48,552 nt of DNA, from the NCBI GenBank assembly GCA_019120315.1, contig DWVJ01000033.1, positions 1-48,552 of the forward strand, in the 5' to 3' direction. Below, piece after piece: positions 24,864 to 33,304 of the stretch (position 1 is the stretch's first letter; each line of letters begins with the position of its first letter). The translations under genes and the position numbers were made by a program. The stretch is from Candidatus Ruminococcus avistercoris (GTDB lineage Bacteria; Bacillota; Clostridia; Lachnospirales; Lachnospiraceae). The notes below the pieces were generated by a model. The model was not told the origin of the DNA, made no database searches, and saw nothing but the letters and a program-made list of their open reading frames with translations.

Positions 24864-25310
24864 TTATTTCCCTTCCAGAAGCTCTACCGCACAGACTGCA
24901 GCCGCATTTCCTCCCACGCTGCCCTCCTGCACAACCAGTTTGTCATAATCTGCCTCGCTTCCTTTTGTCGTCTTCAAAACCACATCCACATCGTTGTCAT
25001 GAGCCGCTTCGATGACCCGCTGTGTCTCTTCCTCTCCGGCGAGAGGTACTACGATCACATCCGCCCCCTGCTCCAGCACATCGATACAGTCCGTGATCAG
25101 ATTGCTGTCTCCCTTTGCCGTCACCACTTTATACCCCTGCTCGGAGGCCTCTTCGCGGATTCCCTCTGCGAATTTTTCATCCGTCTCATCGCCCAGATAT
25201 CCGATCACACCTCTGGTCTCTTCTGTGCTGGCCATACCGGTCACTCCATATCCTGCCAGAACCACTGCCATCATCACGCCTGCCGCTGCCATCATTTTCC
25301 TTGTTTTCAT
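24864..25310 (-). CDS. short secreted protein resembling one lobe of a sugar-binding protein
   Basis: The 148-residue product has a signal peptide (KTRKMMAAAGVMMAVVLAGYG) but no lipobox Cys. The rest looks like the first lobe of a periplasmic-binding/LacI fold: RGVIGYLGDETDEKFAEGIR, then KVVTAKGDSNLITDCIDVLE and GADVIVVPLAGEEETQRVIE. Full-length proteins of this type are about 300-400 residues, so it is a half-size form. It ends cleanly with a stop and is followed by a promoter rather than a second half. AAAGGAGG sets the start at 25310. It is divergent from a LacI-type regulator that may control it. Confidence 0.75.
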   Translation of the reverse strand: MKTRKMMAAAGVMMAVVLAGYGVTGMASTEETRGVIGYLGDETDEKFAEGIREEASEQGYKVVTAKGDSNLITDCIDVLEQGADVIVVPLAGEEETQRVIEAAHDNDVDVVLKTTKGSEADYDKLVVQEGSVGGNAAAVCAVELLEGK

Positions 25311-25334
25311 AATCTTTCCTCCTTTTGATTGCAT

Positions 25335-25387
25335 TTTGTTTATATTTGTTTATTATTTAATTCTCGTTTGTTTATCCGTTTGTTTAT
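25335..25387. repeat. four direct copies of TTTGTTTAT downstream of the binding-protein promoter
   Basis: TTTGTTTAT (ATAAACAAA on the minus strand) occurs at 25335, 25345, 25367 and 25379, spaced 10, 22 and 12 bp. The block covers about +5 to +57 of the minus-strand transcript, a place where a bound repressor would block elongation. Operators are inferred, not shown. Confidence 0.6.
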
Positions 25388-25398
25388 TTCTTGATTAG

Positions 25399-25427
25399 AA
25401 TATATTACAATTATCCGTAAATGTCAA
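25399..25427 (-). promoter_or_regulatory. sigma-A promoter of the half-size binding protein gene
   Basis: TTGACA (25422-25427) and TATATT (25399-25404) on the minus strand, 17 bases apart, in the 313-bp AT-rich gap between the two divergent genes. Confidence 0.75.
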
Positions 25428-25463
25428 CCACTTTTCCCCTGTTTTTTCTTCATTATTTCATAT

Positions 25464-25480
25464 TTGTTAATCATTAACAA
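25464..25480. promoter_or_regulatory. 17-bp palindrome, candidate operator
   Basis: TTGTTAATCATTAACAA is a perfect palindrome around a central C. It lies between the minus-strand promoter and the LacI-type gene, and its half-site (TTGTTAAT) resembles the TTTGTTTAT repeats nearby. Confidence 0.5.
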
Positions 25481-25623
25481 CTAAACTGTTTATGTTATTT
25501 TTTTATTGTTTATTTTTCTATGTATTAAACATTTAATGTGGATTTCAATTTGATTATGTGCTATGATGATACTGTAAAAAAGATCCGACAGGCTCGGATA
25601 AAGGAAAACAGGAGGAGCCATTC

Positions 25624-26640
25624 ATGAAGTTAACCGTAAGAAAGATCGCAGAACTGGCCGGCGTTTCCCCGGCAGCTGTATCTCTGGTTTTAAATGATAA
25701 ACCGGGAGTGCGGCCCGAACTGCGGGCAAAGCTTACTGAACTGCTGGTGCAAAACGGCTATACCATTCGCAAAAAAGACGTTTCTTCTTCGAAAAGGATT
25801 CTGTATCTGTGCTACAAAGACGCGGTTCGAGTTCCCTATATCCGCAACGAATTCTCCCCGCTTATCATGGAAGGTGTGGAGCGGATCTGCCGGCAGCGGC
25901 AGCATTCTCTCTCTATCGTAAACGCCGCCGAGGACACTCTGGAGGAGATTCTGCAGGACGCCTGCAGTTCAAAGCAGTACGACGGCATTATTTTCCTTGG
26001 CACGGAATATCATTGCCCGGATTATACCAGATATGAGCATTTTCCCATCCCCATTATTTTTATCGACCACCATATATACGGATACGCCGTCAATACCCTG
26101 AATACTGACAGTGAGAGCGGCAGCTACCTAGCTCTTTCCTATCTGAAAGCGCTGGGGCATACCCAGATCGGCTACATCACTACCAGCCAGGTCTACGGAA
26201 CCTTCCACGACCGCAGGGATTATTTCTTTCAGATGATGAAGCGTCTGAACATTCAGCGAAAGGACGAATACATATACAGTCTGGACTACTTTCAGTCTGA
26301 TCTCCAGGAAAATTTTCTGCAGCAGCTAAAGGAGCGGGACACGCTTCCCACTGCTTTCATCGCCGGGAATGACATCATCGGCGCGGCGGTATTTTCCGCT
26401 TTGGTCCGCCAGGGATACCGGATACCGGAAGACATTTCCATCGTCGGTTTCGATGATTCCGCCGCCGCCCGGATGACTTCTCCGCAGCTTACGACCGTAC
26501 ATGTCAACCTGGAACGGTTCGGAGAGTTGGCCATCGAACGGCTCCTGCAGATGATGGACGACCATTCGGGGGAAGTGCTGAAAATCTATACCGGAACCAG
26601 CCTCACCGTCAGGGGAACTGCGGCTCCGCCCCGCCTCTGA
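25624..26640 (+). CDS. LacI family transcriptional regulator
   Basis: The 338-residue product has an N-terminal helix-turn-helix (TVRKIAELAGVSPAAVSLVLN) and hinge helix, then a periplasmic-binding-type effector domain with YDGIIFLG, SYLALSYLKALGHTQIGYI, TAFIAGNDIIGAAVFSALV and ISIVGFDDSAAARMTSPQLT. The effector, probably a sugar, is unknown. It is divergent from the half-size binding protein and has no other obvious target in view. AGGAGGAG precedes the ATG. A TGC-TATGAT extended -10 at about 25558-25566 may be its promoter. Confidence 0.93.
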   Translation: MKLTVRKIAELAGVSPAAVSLVLNDKPGVRPELRAKLTELLVQNGYTIRKKDVSSSKRILYLCYKDAVRVPYIRNEFSPLIMEGVERICRQRQHSLSIVNAAEDTLEEILQDACSSKQYDGIIFLGTEYHCPDYTRYEHFPIPIIFIDHHIYGYAVNTLNTDSESGSYLALSYLKALGHTQIGYITTSQVYGTFHDRRDYFFQMMKRLNIQRKDEYIYSLDYFQSDLQENFLQQLKERDTLPTAFIAGNDIIGAAVFSALVRQGYRIPEDISIVGFDDSAAARMTSPQLTTVHVNLERFGELAIERLLQMMDDHSGEVLKIYTGTSLTVRGTAAPPRL

Positions 26641-26656
26641 ATGATAAAACCGAGAA

Positions 26657-26706
26657 AAAAAGATCCTGAACATCCATACTTTCGGATATTCAGGATCTTT
26701 CTTTTT
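26657..26706. terminator. bidirectional intrinsic terminator
   Basis: AAAGATCCTGAA-ATCC pairs with GGAT-TTCAGGATCTTT (26659-26700) with one mismatch, flanked by an A run on the left and CTTTTT on the right. It serves the LacI-type gene and the convergent sulfatase gene. Confidence 0.85.
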
Positions 26707-26718
26707 ATCAATATGATA

Positions 26719-28803
26719 TCATTGTGCCGCTGTGACCGACGGCTGCGGTATCAGGGAAGGCCCTTTTGTCCCGTCCGGTTCCTCATCCGGTTCCGGGATT
26801 GGCGCGTCATAAGTGATGACGTTCGTCCGTGACAGCACCCGATGAGTCGGGCTGTTGCTCTGCTGGGCAACCGCCAGCGTATCCCCGTCCTCAAGTTTCA
26901 CATCCCTTACCATCAGCAGGGTAGAGCTGAGATAGATGGTATCCTCCACCACTTCTTCATTGATCTCCAGCTTGCTGGAAGCGGTGAAATTCTCTCCATT
27001 GATATAGTAAGTGCCCTCAGAAACTTCATCGATACCGGTGAAAGTGATGGGCACCACGCCCAGCTGCAGATCCGTCTTCATAAAGGGTTCCTGTCCCTGA
27101 TAAACGTACTGCTTTCCATAAAGAATGTCATACTGGAGAGCTTCCAGATCCACCTGGTAGTTTTTCGTACCTCTGCGGGCCTGATGATAGGACAGAACCG
27201 TTCCATCGTGGATGCCGATGCGGTCCAGCACCTCGGCCGCTATCTGATAAGCCGCCAGGTTGACATCTTTTTTCTCCAGCCCCATATTGTCCCACATCAC
27301 ATACTGCGTCTGGAACAGATAGCGGTTTTTCAGATCCTCCGCCTCCAGTCCCATAGTCGGCAGATGGTCTCCATACATCACCAGCACCACAGGCTCGTCA
27401 TATTCCGCCAGCGTATCCACCAGTTCCTGGATGAAATCGTCCATCTCTTTCAGCTGATTCACATAATATTCCCAGGAGTAATTGTTTTTCTCCCGGTTCT
27501 CCGCTCCGCTCACGGTGATCTGCGGATCTTCCAGCACCGGCTCCGTGGGATAATCCCCATGGCCCTGTACGGAAATCGTGTAAATGTAATCCGGCCCTTC
27601 CGTGGCGTCCAGACATTTGACGATCTCATCCGTCAGGATATGATCCTTCACCCAGTCTGTGGGCGTCGTATCGGAAATGTCCGGCATGTATTCTTCCGAA
27701 GTAAAGGTCTGGAATCCCAGATTGGCGAAAACCGATTTTCTGGAATAGAAATTGGCCTCGTTGTTGTGAATGGCGTGGGTGGAGTAGCCCAGGCCTTTCA
27801 GGACGTAGGGCACGCTCTCGCAGGTTTTTTCCTTGAGAATACTCTTATAGGGATACTCGCCCGGCCCGAAATAATGCAGGCTCATACCGGTTATGGTTTC
27901 AAACTCCGTGTTGGCCGTGCCGGCTCCCACGGAAGGCACCCGGAAATAGCCCGACGTGTACTCTTCCATCAGCCTGCGGAAATTGGGGATGGGATCCTCC
28001 GACAGATTCAGAAATTCCACCTGTTTTGGATCAAAGAAGGATTCCAGCTGCAGGAAAATTACATTCACCGGTTCCTCTGGTATCTTGGTTTCCTCCCCGG
28101 TCTGGGTACTGAGAACAATCTCCTGCATCAGATCCTCGCCGTAGCCGTTGGGACAGTCGATGCCGGTGTTAAAAAAAGTGGTTCCCAGACAGTAGGGAAA
28201 GCCGTAGTCCTCATAGGCAAAGGCGATGTTGCCAAAATAGCTGGACAGTACACGCTCCTTCAAAGCAACATTGGTGACCAGCAGGAAAGAAGCCACCGCC
28301 GCGATTACCAGAGGTATGTTCAGCCGGTAATACATCTTTCCCTGATATTTGGGCGCCTTGATGGCCAGCCAGACCAGGCCGGCGATCAGAAGCAGAAACA
28401 GGATGATGACCACGATCACCATGCCCACCGACAGATACTTATTCAGGATCCGGAGAGTCTCCGTCACCAGTTTCAGATCCGGTCCGGTGAAAGGCGTCAC
28501 CCGGCAGGCCAGAACCACGCCGTTGATGATGCCCAGCACCAGCCAGATGGACATGATCAGAATCCGGGCAAAAATCCTTCTCCTGGTCAGGTACACCAGT
28601 GTGGTGGTCACAAAAATCAGGAAGGCATTGTACAGAAATACCAGCTTACTTCCCACCATATAGCTGACCGCCTCATACAGCGAATGGCGGCAGATTGCTT
28701 CCATTACCAGATACAACAGACATACACCCAGAAACTGCAGCGGCAGTGATAACCAGTTGCATATCCGAACCACTTTCCCCCTGTTGATCTTTATTTTTTT
28801 CAT
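26719..28803 (-). CDS. LTA synthase family sulfatase (phosphoglycerol transferase type)
   Basis: LtaS-type enzymes transfer glycerol phosphate from phosphatidylglycerol outside the membrane. The 694-residue product has five membrane segments in residues 14-185 and an extracellular sulfatase-fold domain (about 245-530) with the metal and catalytic motifs FLQLESFFD, GAGTANTEFETITG (nucleophile Thr), HAIHNNEANFYSR, SVQGHGDYP and VMYGDHLPTMG. About residues 575-655 form a beta-rich IPT-like domain, then a Pro/Glu tail. This C-terminal addition is not in Bacillus LtaS. It starts 4 bp after the valS stop, so it shares the valine T-box transcript. Confidence 0.92.
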   Translation of the reverse strand: MKKIKINRGKVVRICNWLSLPLQFLGVCLLYLVMEAICRHSLYEAVSYMVGSKLVFLYNAFLIFVTTTLVYLTRRRIFARILIMSIWLVLGIINGVVLACRVTPFTGPDLKLVTETLRILNKYLSVGMVIVVIILFLLLIAGLVWLAIKAPKYQGKMYYRLNIPLVIAAVASFLLVTNVALKERVLSSYFGNIAFAYEDYGFPYCLGTTFFNTGIDCPNGYGEDLMQEIVLSTQTGEETKIPEEPVNVIFLQLESFFDPKQVEFLNLSEDPIPNFRRLMEEYTSGYFRVPSVGAGTANTEFETITGMSLHYFGPGEYPYKSILKEKTCESVPYVLKGLGYSTHAIHNNEANFYSRKSVFANLGFQTFTSEEYMPDISDTTPTDWVKDHILTDEIVKCLDATEGPDYIYTISVQGHGDYPTEPVLEDPQITVSGAENREKNNYSWEYYVNQLKEMDDFIQELVDTLAEYDEPVVLVMYGDHLPTMGLEAEDLKNRYLFQTQYVMWDNMGLEKKDVNLAAYQIAAEVLDRIGIHDGTVLSYHQARRGTKNYQVDLEALQYDILYGKQYVYQGQEPFMKTDLQLGVVPITFTGIDEVSEGTYYINGENFTASSKLEINEEVVEDTIYLSSTLLMVRDVKLEDGDTLAVAQQSNSPTHRVLSRTNVITYDAPIPEPDEEPDGTKGPSLIPQPSVTAAQ

Positions 28804-28807
28804 GATT

Positions 28808-31453
28808 TTACAGTTGTTTCAACCTTTCTTTCACCTGTTCCATCATCTTTTGATACTTTTCCATCTTTTCCCGCTCTTCCTGAACCTTGGCGGCGGGCGC
28901 TTTGCTGAGGAATTTTTCATTATTCAGCATTCCCTGGGAACGTTTCAGCTCTTTGGCCAGACGCTCCTCCTCTTTGAGAAGGCGTTCTCTTTCCTTTTCC
29001 TTATCCACCAGTTCATCCAGCGGCAAATACGCCACCGCTCCGGGAACCACCAGCGAGATGGCGTCCTCGCCGATGCCATCCTTGTCCGCCTGTACCGTCA
29101 CCTGTCCGGCGTTCATCAGCTTCTGATACATTTCTTTAAGCGCGTCCAGCTGGCTTCCGTCCTCTTCCTTTTCCGGAACGATGATCACATGGATCTTCTT
29201 CGACGGCGCCACATTCATCTCGGAACGGATGTTCCGCACGCCCTTTACAATGTCTTTCACCTTCTCGATGATCTGCTCCGCCGCCGGATCGCTCCAGTCC
29301 TCCCGGTATACCGGCCAGCTGGAGATCATGATGGATTCCTCCTCGGGATGAAGGGTGCAGTAAATCTCCTCCGTGATAAAAGGCATATAGGGATGAAGCA
29401 GCTTCATCGCGCCGGAAAGAACTGTCTTCAGCGTCCACAGCGCGCAGTCCGCCGCCTTTTTATTTTCTTCCTTCGCCCAGATCCGCTGTTTGGCAATCTC
29501 AATGTACCAGTCGCAGAACTCATCCCAGATAAAGTCATGGATCTTGGACACGGCGATGCCCAGTTCGAAGCTTTCCATGTTGTCGGTCACTTCTTTTGTC
29601 AGATCATTAAGCTTGGACAGGATCCAGCGGTCCGCCGTCTCCAGTTCCTCCCTGGCCGGTGCCTTCACATCCGTATCTTCCATGTTCATCAGGATAAAGC
29701 GGGAGGCGTTCCAGATCTTATTGGCAAAGTTACGGCTGGCTTCCACCCTCTCCCAGTAGAAACGCATGTCATTTCCGGGAGCGTTTCCGGTGATCAGCGT
29801 CAGCCGGAGGGCGTCCGCACCGTACTGGTCGATCACCTGCAGCGGATCGATGCCGTTGCCCAGGGATTTGCTCATCTTTCTTCCCTGGGAATCCCGCACC
29901 AGACCGTGGATCAGTACGTGTTTAAAGGGTGATTTCCCGGTCTGCTCCAGCCCGGAAAATACCATCCGGATTACCCAGAAGAAGATGATATCGTATCCCG
30001 TCACCAGGACGCTGGTGGGATAGAAATACTCCAGCTCCGGCGTCTTGTCCGGCCAGCCCAGCGTGGAGAAGGGCCACAGCGCGGAAGAAAACCAGGTGTC
30101 CAGCGTATCTTCATCCTGGGTCAGATGGGTACATCCGCACTTGGGACATTTTTCCGGCATGCCTCTGCTGACCACCACTTCGCCGCACTCGTCGCAGTAA
30201 TATGCCGGGATCCGGTGTCCCCACCAGAGCTGTCTGGAAATACACCAGTCTTTGATATTTTCCAGCCAGTGCAGATAGATCTTGTCAAACCGCTCCGGCA
30301 CGAAATTCAGATCGTCGGTTTTTAATACATCCATGGCGGCCTTGGCCATCTCTTTCATCCGCACAAACCACTGGGGCTTGATCATGGGCTCCACTGTGGT
30401 CTTGCAGCGGTCATGGGTACCTACGCTGTGCTCATGATCCACCACCTTCACCAGCAGTCCCTGTTTTTCCAGATCCTCCACCATGGCCCGGCGGGCTTCA
30501 TAGCGGTCCATGCCGGCATACTTTCCGCCCCGCTCATTGATGGTGGCGTCGTCATTCATGATATTGATCTCTTCCAGATTATGCCGTTTGCCCACCTCAA
30601 AGTCGTTGGGGTCGTGGGCCGGCGTGATCTTCACACAGCCCGTTCCAAACTCCATATCCACATACTCGTCGGCAATCACCGGGATCTGGCGGTCTGTCAG
30701 CGGAAGTTTCAGCATTTTGCCCACCAGATGAGCGTATCTTTCATCCTTTGGATTCACTGCCACAGCCGTATCGCCCAGCATGGTTTCCGGACGAGTAGTG
30801 GCGATTTCCACATACTGGCCTTCCTCTCCCACCACCGGGTAGCGGATATGCCAGAAGTGTCCTTTCTGATCGGTGTGCTCCACCTCCGCGTCCGAGATAG
30901 AAGTCTGGCATACGGGACACCAGTTGATGATCCGGGAACCTTTGTAGATATAGCCCTTCTCATAGAGTTTCAGAAAGACTTCCTCCACTGCGCGGGAACA
31001 GCCCTCGTCCATGGTGAACCGCTCCCTCTCCCAGTCTGCGGAAGAACCCATTTTCTTCAGCTGATTGATAATCTTTCCGCCGTACTCTTCCTTCCAGGCC
31101 CAGGCGTATTTCAGGAATTCTTCTCTTCCGATCTCATCCTTGTCGATTCCCTGTTCTTTCAGTTTTTCAATAACCTTTACCTCTGTGGCAATGGCGGCGT
31201 GATCCGTTCCCGGCTGCCAGAGCGCCTCATATCCCTGCATCCTTTTGAAACGGATCAGGATATCCTGCATGGTATTGTCCAGCGCATGACCCATGTGCAG
31301 CTGTCCCGTTACGTTTGGCGGGGGCATCACAATGGTAAAGGGTTTCTTGTCCGGGTTTACTTTGGCATGAAAATATCCCTTATCCAGCCAGTTCTGATAA
31401 ATCCGGTCTTCCATCTCTTTTGGGTTATAAACCTTAGCAAGCTCTTTTTTCAT
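28808..31453 (-). CDS. valS: valyl-tRNA synthetase
   Basis: ValRS charges tRNA-Val. The 881-residue product has the HIGH-type motif [15 protein letters not shown], the editing domain ([19 protein letters not shown]), KMSKS in [13 protein letters not shown], an anticodon domain and the C-terminal coiled-coil arm ([20 protein letters not shown]). Length is typical. A zinc-type CDECGEVV...CPKCGC pair is inserted. The ATG at 31453 has AGGAGG; the start at 31471 is less likely. It is controlled by the T-box upstream and is followed at 4 bp by the LtaS-type sulfatase. Confidence 0.97.
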   Translation of the reverse strand: MKKELAKVYNPKEMEDRIYQNWLDKGYFHAKVNPDKKPFTIVMPPPNVTGQLHMGHALDNTMQDILIRFKRMQGYEALWQPGTDHAAIATEVKVIEKLKEQGIDKDEIGREEFLKYAWAWKEEYGGKIINQLKKMGSSADWERERFTMDEGCSRAVEEVFLKLYEKGYIYKGSRIINWCPVCQTSISDAEVEHTDQKGHFWHIRYPVVGEEGQYVEIATTRPETMLGDTAVAVNPKDERYAHLVGKMLKLPLTDRQIPVIADEYVDMEFGTGCVKITPAHDPNDFEVGKRHNLEEINIMNDDATINERGGKYAGMDRYEARRAMVEDLEKQGLLVKVVDHEHSVGTHDRCKTTVEPMIKPQWFVRMKEMAKAAMDVLKTDDLNFVPERFDKIYLHWLENIKDWCISRQLWWGHRIPAYYCDECGEVVVSRGMPEKCPKCGCTHLTQDEDTLDTWFSSALWPFSTLGWPDKTPELEYFYPTSVLVTGYDIIFFWVIRMVFSGLEQTGKSPFKHVLIHGLVRDSQGRKMSKSLGNGIDPLQVIDQYGADALRLTLITGNAPGNDMRFYWERVEASRNFANKIWNASRFILMNMEDTDVKAPAREELETADRWILSKLNDLTKEVTDNMESFELGIAVSKIHDFIWDEFCDWYIEIAKQRIWAKEENKKAADCALWTLKTVLSGAMKLLHPYMPFITEEIYCTLHPEEESIMISSWPVYREDWSDPAAEQIIEKVKDIVKGVRNIRSEMNVAPSKKIHVIIVPEKEEDGSQLDALKEMYQKLMNAGQVTVQADKDGIGEDAISLVVPGAVAYLPLDELVDKEKERERLLKEEERLAKELKRSQGMLNNEKFLSKAPAAKVQEEREKMEKYQKMMEQVKERLKQL

Positions 31454-31481
31454 ATATCCTCCTAATGTCATCCATATCGCG

Positions 31482-31736
31482 AAAAAAAGCCCTCTGCACA
31501 GCTGTGCAAAGGGCGACTTGACCGCGGTACCACCTTTATTTATCTGCCAAGCGGCAGACCTCTTCCTGATCCGATAACGCTGACCATGCGTGCCGGCTTA
31601 CTGTATCCTTTCTCGGCCGGCCGGTTCCAAAGCTACCTTCCGCTCTCCCTTCCCGGTGACGGCTTCCAGCCTGCGGCCGTCGCTCTCTGTCGGGGTCTGA
31701 AAACGTACTCCTCTTTTTCAAAACCTTTTCTGATTA
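31482..31736 (-). promoter_or_regulatory. T-box riboswitch (valine) with terminator
   Basis: The leader RNA reads a T-box sequence AAGGTGGTACCGCG (31523-31536), close to the consensus AGGGUGGNACCGCG, followed by the competing terminator GCCCTTTGCACAG...CTGTGCAGAGGGC and seven T (31482-31514). Uncharged tRNA-Val would pair with the T-box and allow valS readthrough. A stem I distal region (GGCCGCAGGCTGGAAGCCGTC region near 31661-31682) is visible. GTA in GAAGGTAGC (about 31630-31638) is my candidate specifier. Confidence 0.92.
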
Positions 31737-31742
31737 GGTTTT

Positions 31743-31772
31743 ATCATAAGCTATTTGGCTCCCCGTTGTCAA
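31743..31772 (-). promoter_or_regulatory. sigma-A promoter of the T-box-valS transcript
   Basis: TTGACA (31767-31772) and TATGAT (31743-31748) on the minus strand, 18 bases apart, immediately before the T-box leader. Confidence 0.7.
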
Positions 31773-31999
31773 GCCCTTAATTACGAAAAGAGCCCCAGCC
31801 GGATCCCGTATCCGCGCTGCTGCTCTTTCCAGGAGTGGACGATACTTCTCTTTTCACGAACACGCAGACACCGGTCATGAGGAAACATTGTTATGATTCT
31901 TATTGCGGAGGAAACCATATCAATTTAACCGGCGCTTTTTTAAGAAGCATCTGTCCTGCCGTTTAATTTTGCATAATCCGTATTAAAAGGCTGTAAACA
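31773..31999. other. 227-bp stretch without a supported gene
   Basis: Between the valS promoter and the terminator behind the cobalamin riboswitch no convincing gene is seen. A 45-residue minus-strand frame at 31781-31918 (ending RGYGIRLGLFS) has no ribosome binding site; it could be a remnant of the gene once controlled by the riboswitch, but this is speculation. Confidence 0.5.
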
Positions 32000-32028
32000 A
32001 AAAATATCTGCTCCGTAACCAAAGCAGA
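32000..32028 (-). terminator. terminator downstream of the cobalamin riboswitch
   Basis: On the minus strand TCTGCT (32023-32028) pairs with AGCAGA (32007-32012), extendable by two wobble pairs, followed by TATTTTTT. It ends a transcript of about 270 bases that starts at the riboswitch promoter. Confidence 0.65.
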
Positions 32029-32092
32029 CATACGATTCATCACAAGATAAAACAGGATGCTGAACTTTACACGGAAGTTTCAACCTCGTACA

Positions 32093-32257
32093 CAATAAGC
32101 AGGTTTCCTGACTCATAGATCATCGCTTTACTTCCCCTTCTCATACTTTCTCGTACAATGGGATTTCGAAGTATCGCTCCCTAAATACAGTGACCGGATC
32201 GTTTGGGACTCTCACCCAATTCCCTCTTCACCGGAATCGCTTCCGATGCACTTACTG
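32093..32257 (-). promoter_or_regulatory. cobalamin (B12) riboswitch aptamer
   Basis: The minus-strand RNA has the conserved cobalamin core in order: GAGGGAAT, GGTGAGAGTCCC, CACTGT, TAGGGAGCG, and the 3' signature GAGTCAGGAAACCTGC. The closing P1 stem is CAGTAAG (32251-32257) with CTTATTG (32093-32099). A promoter lies just upstream and a terminator about 65 bases downstream. No cobalamin gene follows on this strand; the next gene, valS, has its own promoter and T-box. Confidence 0.9.
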
Positions 32258-32283
32258 CGTTAATATGGAATTATACAAAAATT

Positions 32284-32313
32284 ATGATAGCACTCCTGCA
32301 GTATTTTTGTCAA
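32284..32313 (-). promoter_or_regulatory. sigma-A promoter of the riboswitch transcript
   Basis: TTGACA (32308-32313) and TATCAT (32284-32289) on the minus strand with an 18-base spacer, start near 32277, about 20 bases before the aptamer. Confidence 0.75.
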
Positions 32314-32322
32314 GCACAATTC

Positions 32323-32351
32323 TTGTTTTCTTAAGAAAGCCATGGTATGCT
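32323..32351 (+). promoter_or_regulatory. sigma-A promoter of the SGNH hydrolase gene
   Basis: TTGTTT (32323-32328), 17-base spacer, TATGCT (32346-32351) with a TGG extension, divergent from and next to the riboswitch promoter. Confidence 0.6.
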
Positions 32352-32385
32352 AGGGAAAACACACACGCGGGAGGTATTTCATCCT

Positions 32386-33021
32386 ATGAAAACACTGCTT
32401 TTTATCGGCGACAGCATCACCGACAGCCGCCGTCTGTTTCTCGATACGCCCCACAGTCTGGGCGACGGCTACGTTTCCATGATCCAAAGCCGTCTTTTGG
32501 ACAGTCGGTACAGGATTATCAACCGGGGCCACGACGGTTTCACCAGCACAGATATCCTGCGCTGTCTTGAGCGGGACTGCCTGTCCCAGAAACCGGATAT
32601 CATCACCCTGCTGGTGGGCGTAAACGACATCGCCGCCCAGCTCTACGGCGGTATCGACCGGATACCCGGGGAGTTTGAAGCGGTTTACCGGCAGATTCTT
32701 TCCCAGATCCGCGCCTCCCTGCCCGATGCTTTCCTGATCCTGATGGAACCCTTTGCCTTTTCCCGCCCCAGGGAATATCTTCTGTTTCATCCTTACATTC
32801 TCCAGGAGAGCCGGATCATCCGCCGCCTGGCAAAGCAGTTTTGCTGCGCCTTTTTGCCCCTTCATGAGCAGATGAACAGCCGAAACGACTCCCTGGGTGA
32901 TTCCCCTCTCACCACAGACGGAATCCACCTTTCCCGGGAAGGGAACCAGCTGCTGGCAGACCGATGGCTGTCCCTGGCCGCTTCCCTTTCTCTCATTGAT
33001 CCTGCTGCTCTTCCCGGTTAA
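32386..33021 (+). CDS. SGNH/GDSL-type esterase
   Basis: The 211-residue product has all four SGNH blocks: FIGDSITDSRR (nucleophile Ser), NRGHDGFTS (Gly), LLVGVNDIAAQ (G-x-N-D) and DGIHLSREG (D-x-x-H). There is no signal peptide, so it acts in the cytoplasm on an unknown ester or acetylated sugar. The ATG at 32386 with GGGAGG upstream is preferred over the start at 32347, which lies within the -10. Its last 29 bp overlap the convergent spore-protein gene. Confidence 0.92.
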   Translation: MKTLLFIGDSITDSRRLFLDTPHSLGDGYVSMIQSRLLDSRYRIINRGHDGFTSTDILRCLERDCLSQKPDIITLLVGVNDIAAQLYGGIDRIPGEFEAVYRQILSQIRASLPDAFLILMEPFAFSRPREYLLFHPYILQESRIIRRLAKQFCCAFLPLHEQMNSRNDSLGDSPLTTDGIHLSREGNQLLADRWLSLAASLSLIDPAALPG

Positions 33022-33196
33022 GAGAGCGTCTGCGCTTGGTCACCAGACCGCCGATCCGGCCCGTTTCCTTGGCTGAGAGCGTTTTCCAGCCGTTTTCCAA
33101 AACCCGGTCCAGCAGGCCCAGTTCTTCGGCGATCTCATATTTTAGTTTTTCCTCCCGGGACAATCCGCTCATATCCACTTTTTTTTCGCTCTTCAT
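32993..33196 (-). CDS. small acid-soluble spore protein, alpha/beta type (divergent)
   Basis: Alpha/beta SASPs coat spore DNA and shift it toward the A form, giving UV resistance, and are cut on germination by GPR. The 67-residue product has both family blocks: LKYEIAEELGLLDRV and ETGRIGGLVTKRR. It lacks the usual Gln/Ala-rich linker and has an unusually acidic N-terminus and basic C-terminus, so it is a minor variant. AAAGGAG precedes the ATG. A sigma-G-like promoter lies upstream, which supports forespore expression. Confidence 0.87.
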   Translation of the reverse strand: MKSEKKVDMSGLSREEKLKYEIAEELGLLDRVLENGWKTLSAKETGRIGGLVTKRRRSLNREEQQDQ

Positions 33197-33199
33197 AAA

Positions 33200-33240
33200 A
33201 AAGTCACACTCCTTTTCTCTTGGGAGTATGACCTTTTTTT
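33200..33240. terminator. bidirectional terminator overlapping the SASP promoter
   Basis: GTCACACTCC (33203-33212) and GGAGTATGAC (33223-33232) form a 10-pair stem with one wobble, with six A on the left and a T run on the right. It probably ends plus-strand transcription from the SGNH gene; its right arm contains the SASP -10. Confidence 0.7.
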
Positions 33241-33253
33241 CCGGTTTTATTCT
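33224..33253 (-). promoter_or_regulatory. forespore (sigma-G type) promoter of the SASP gene
   Basis: AGAATA (33248-33253) and CATACTC (33224-33230) on the minus strand, 17 bases apart, each one base from the sigma-G consensus TGAATA/CATACTA. Confidence 0.6.
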
Positions 33254-33304
33254 GATGTGACAGAAAAAATTGACCGCTTATTTTCATTCCTTTTTGCGTT
33301 TCCA

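Noticed and set aside
26842-28749. 635-residue ORF on the plus strand
   Set aside because: Antisense to the LtaS-type sulfatase, whose catalytic motifs and membrane segments are clear; composition is rich in His/Gln/Arg, typical of a mirror frame.
31781-31918. 45-residue minus-strand ORF downstream of the cobalamin riboswitch
   Set aside because: No ribosome binding site and it lies beyond the terminator; kept only as a possible remnant.
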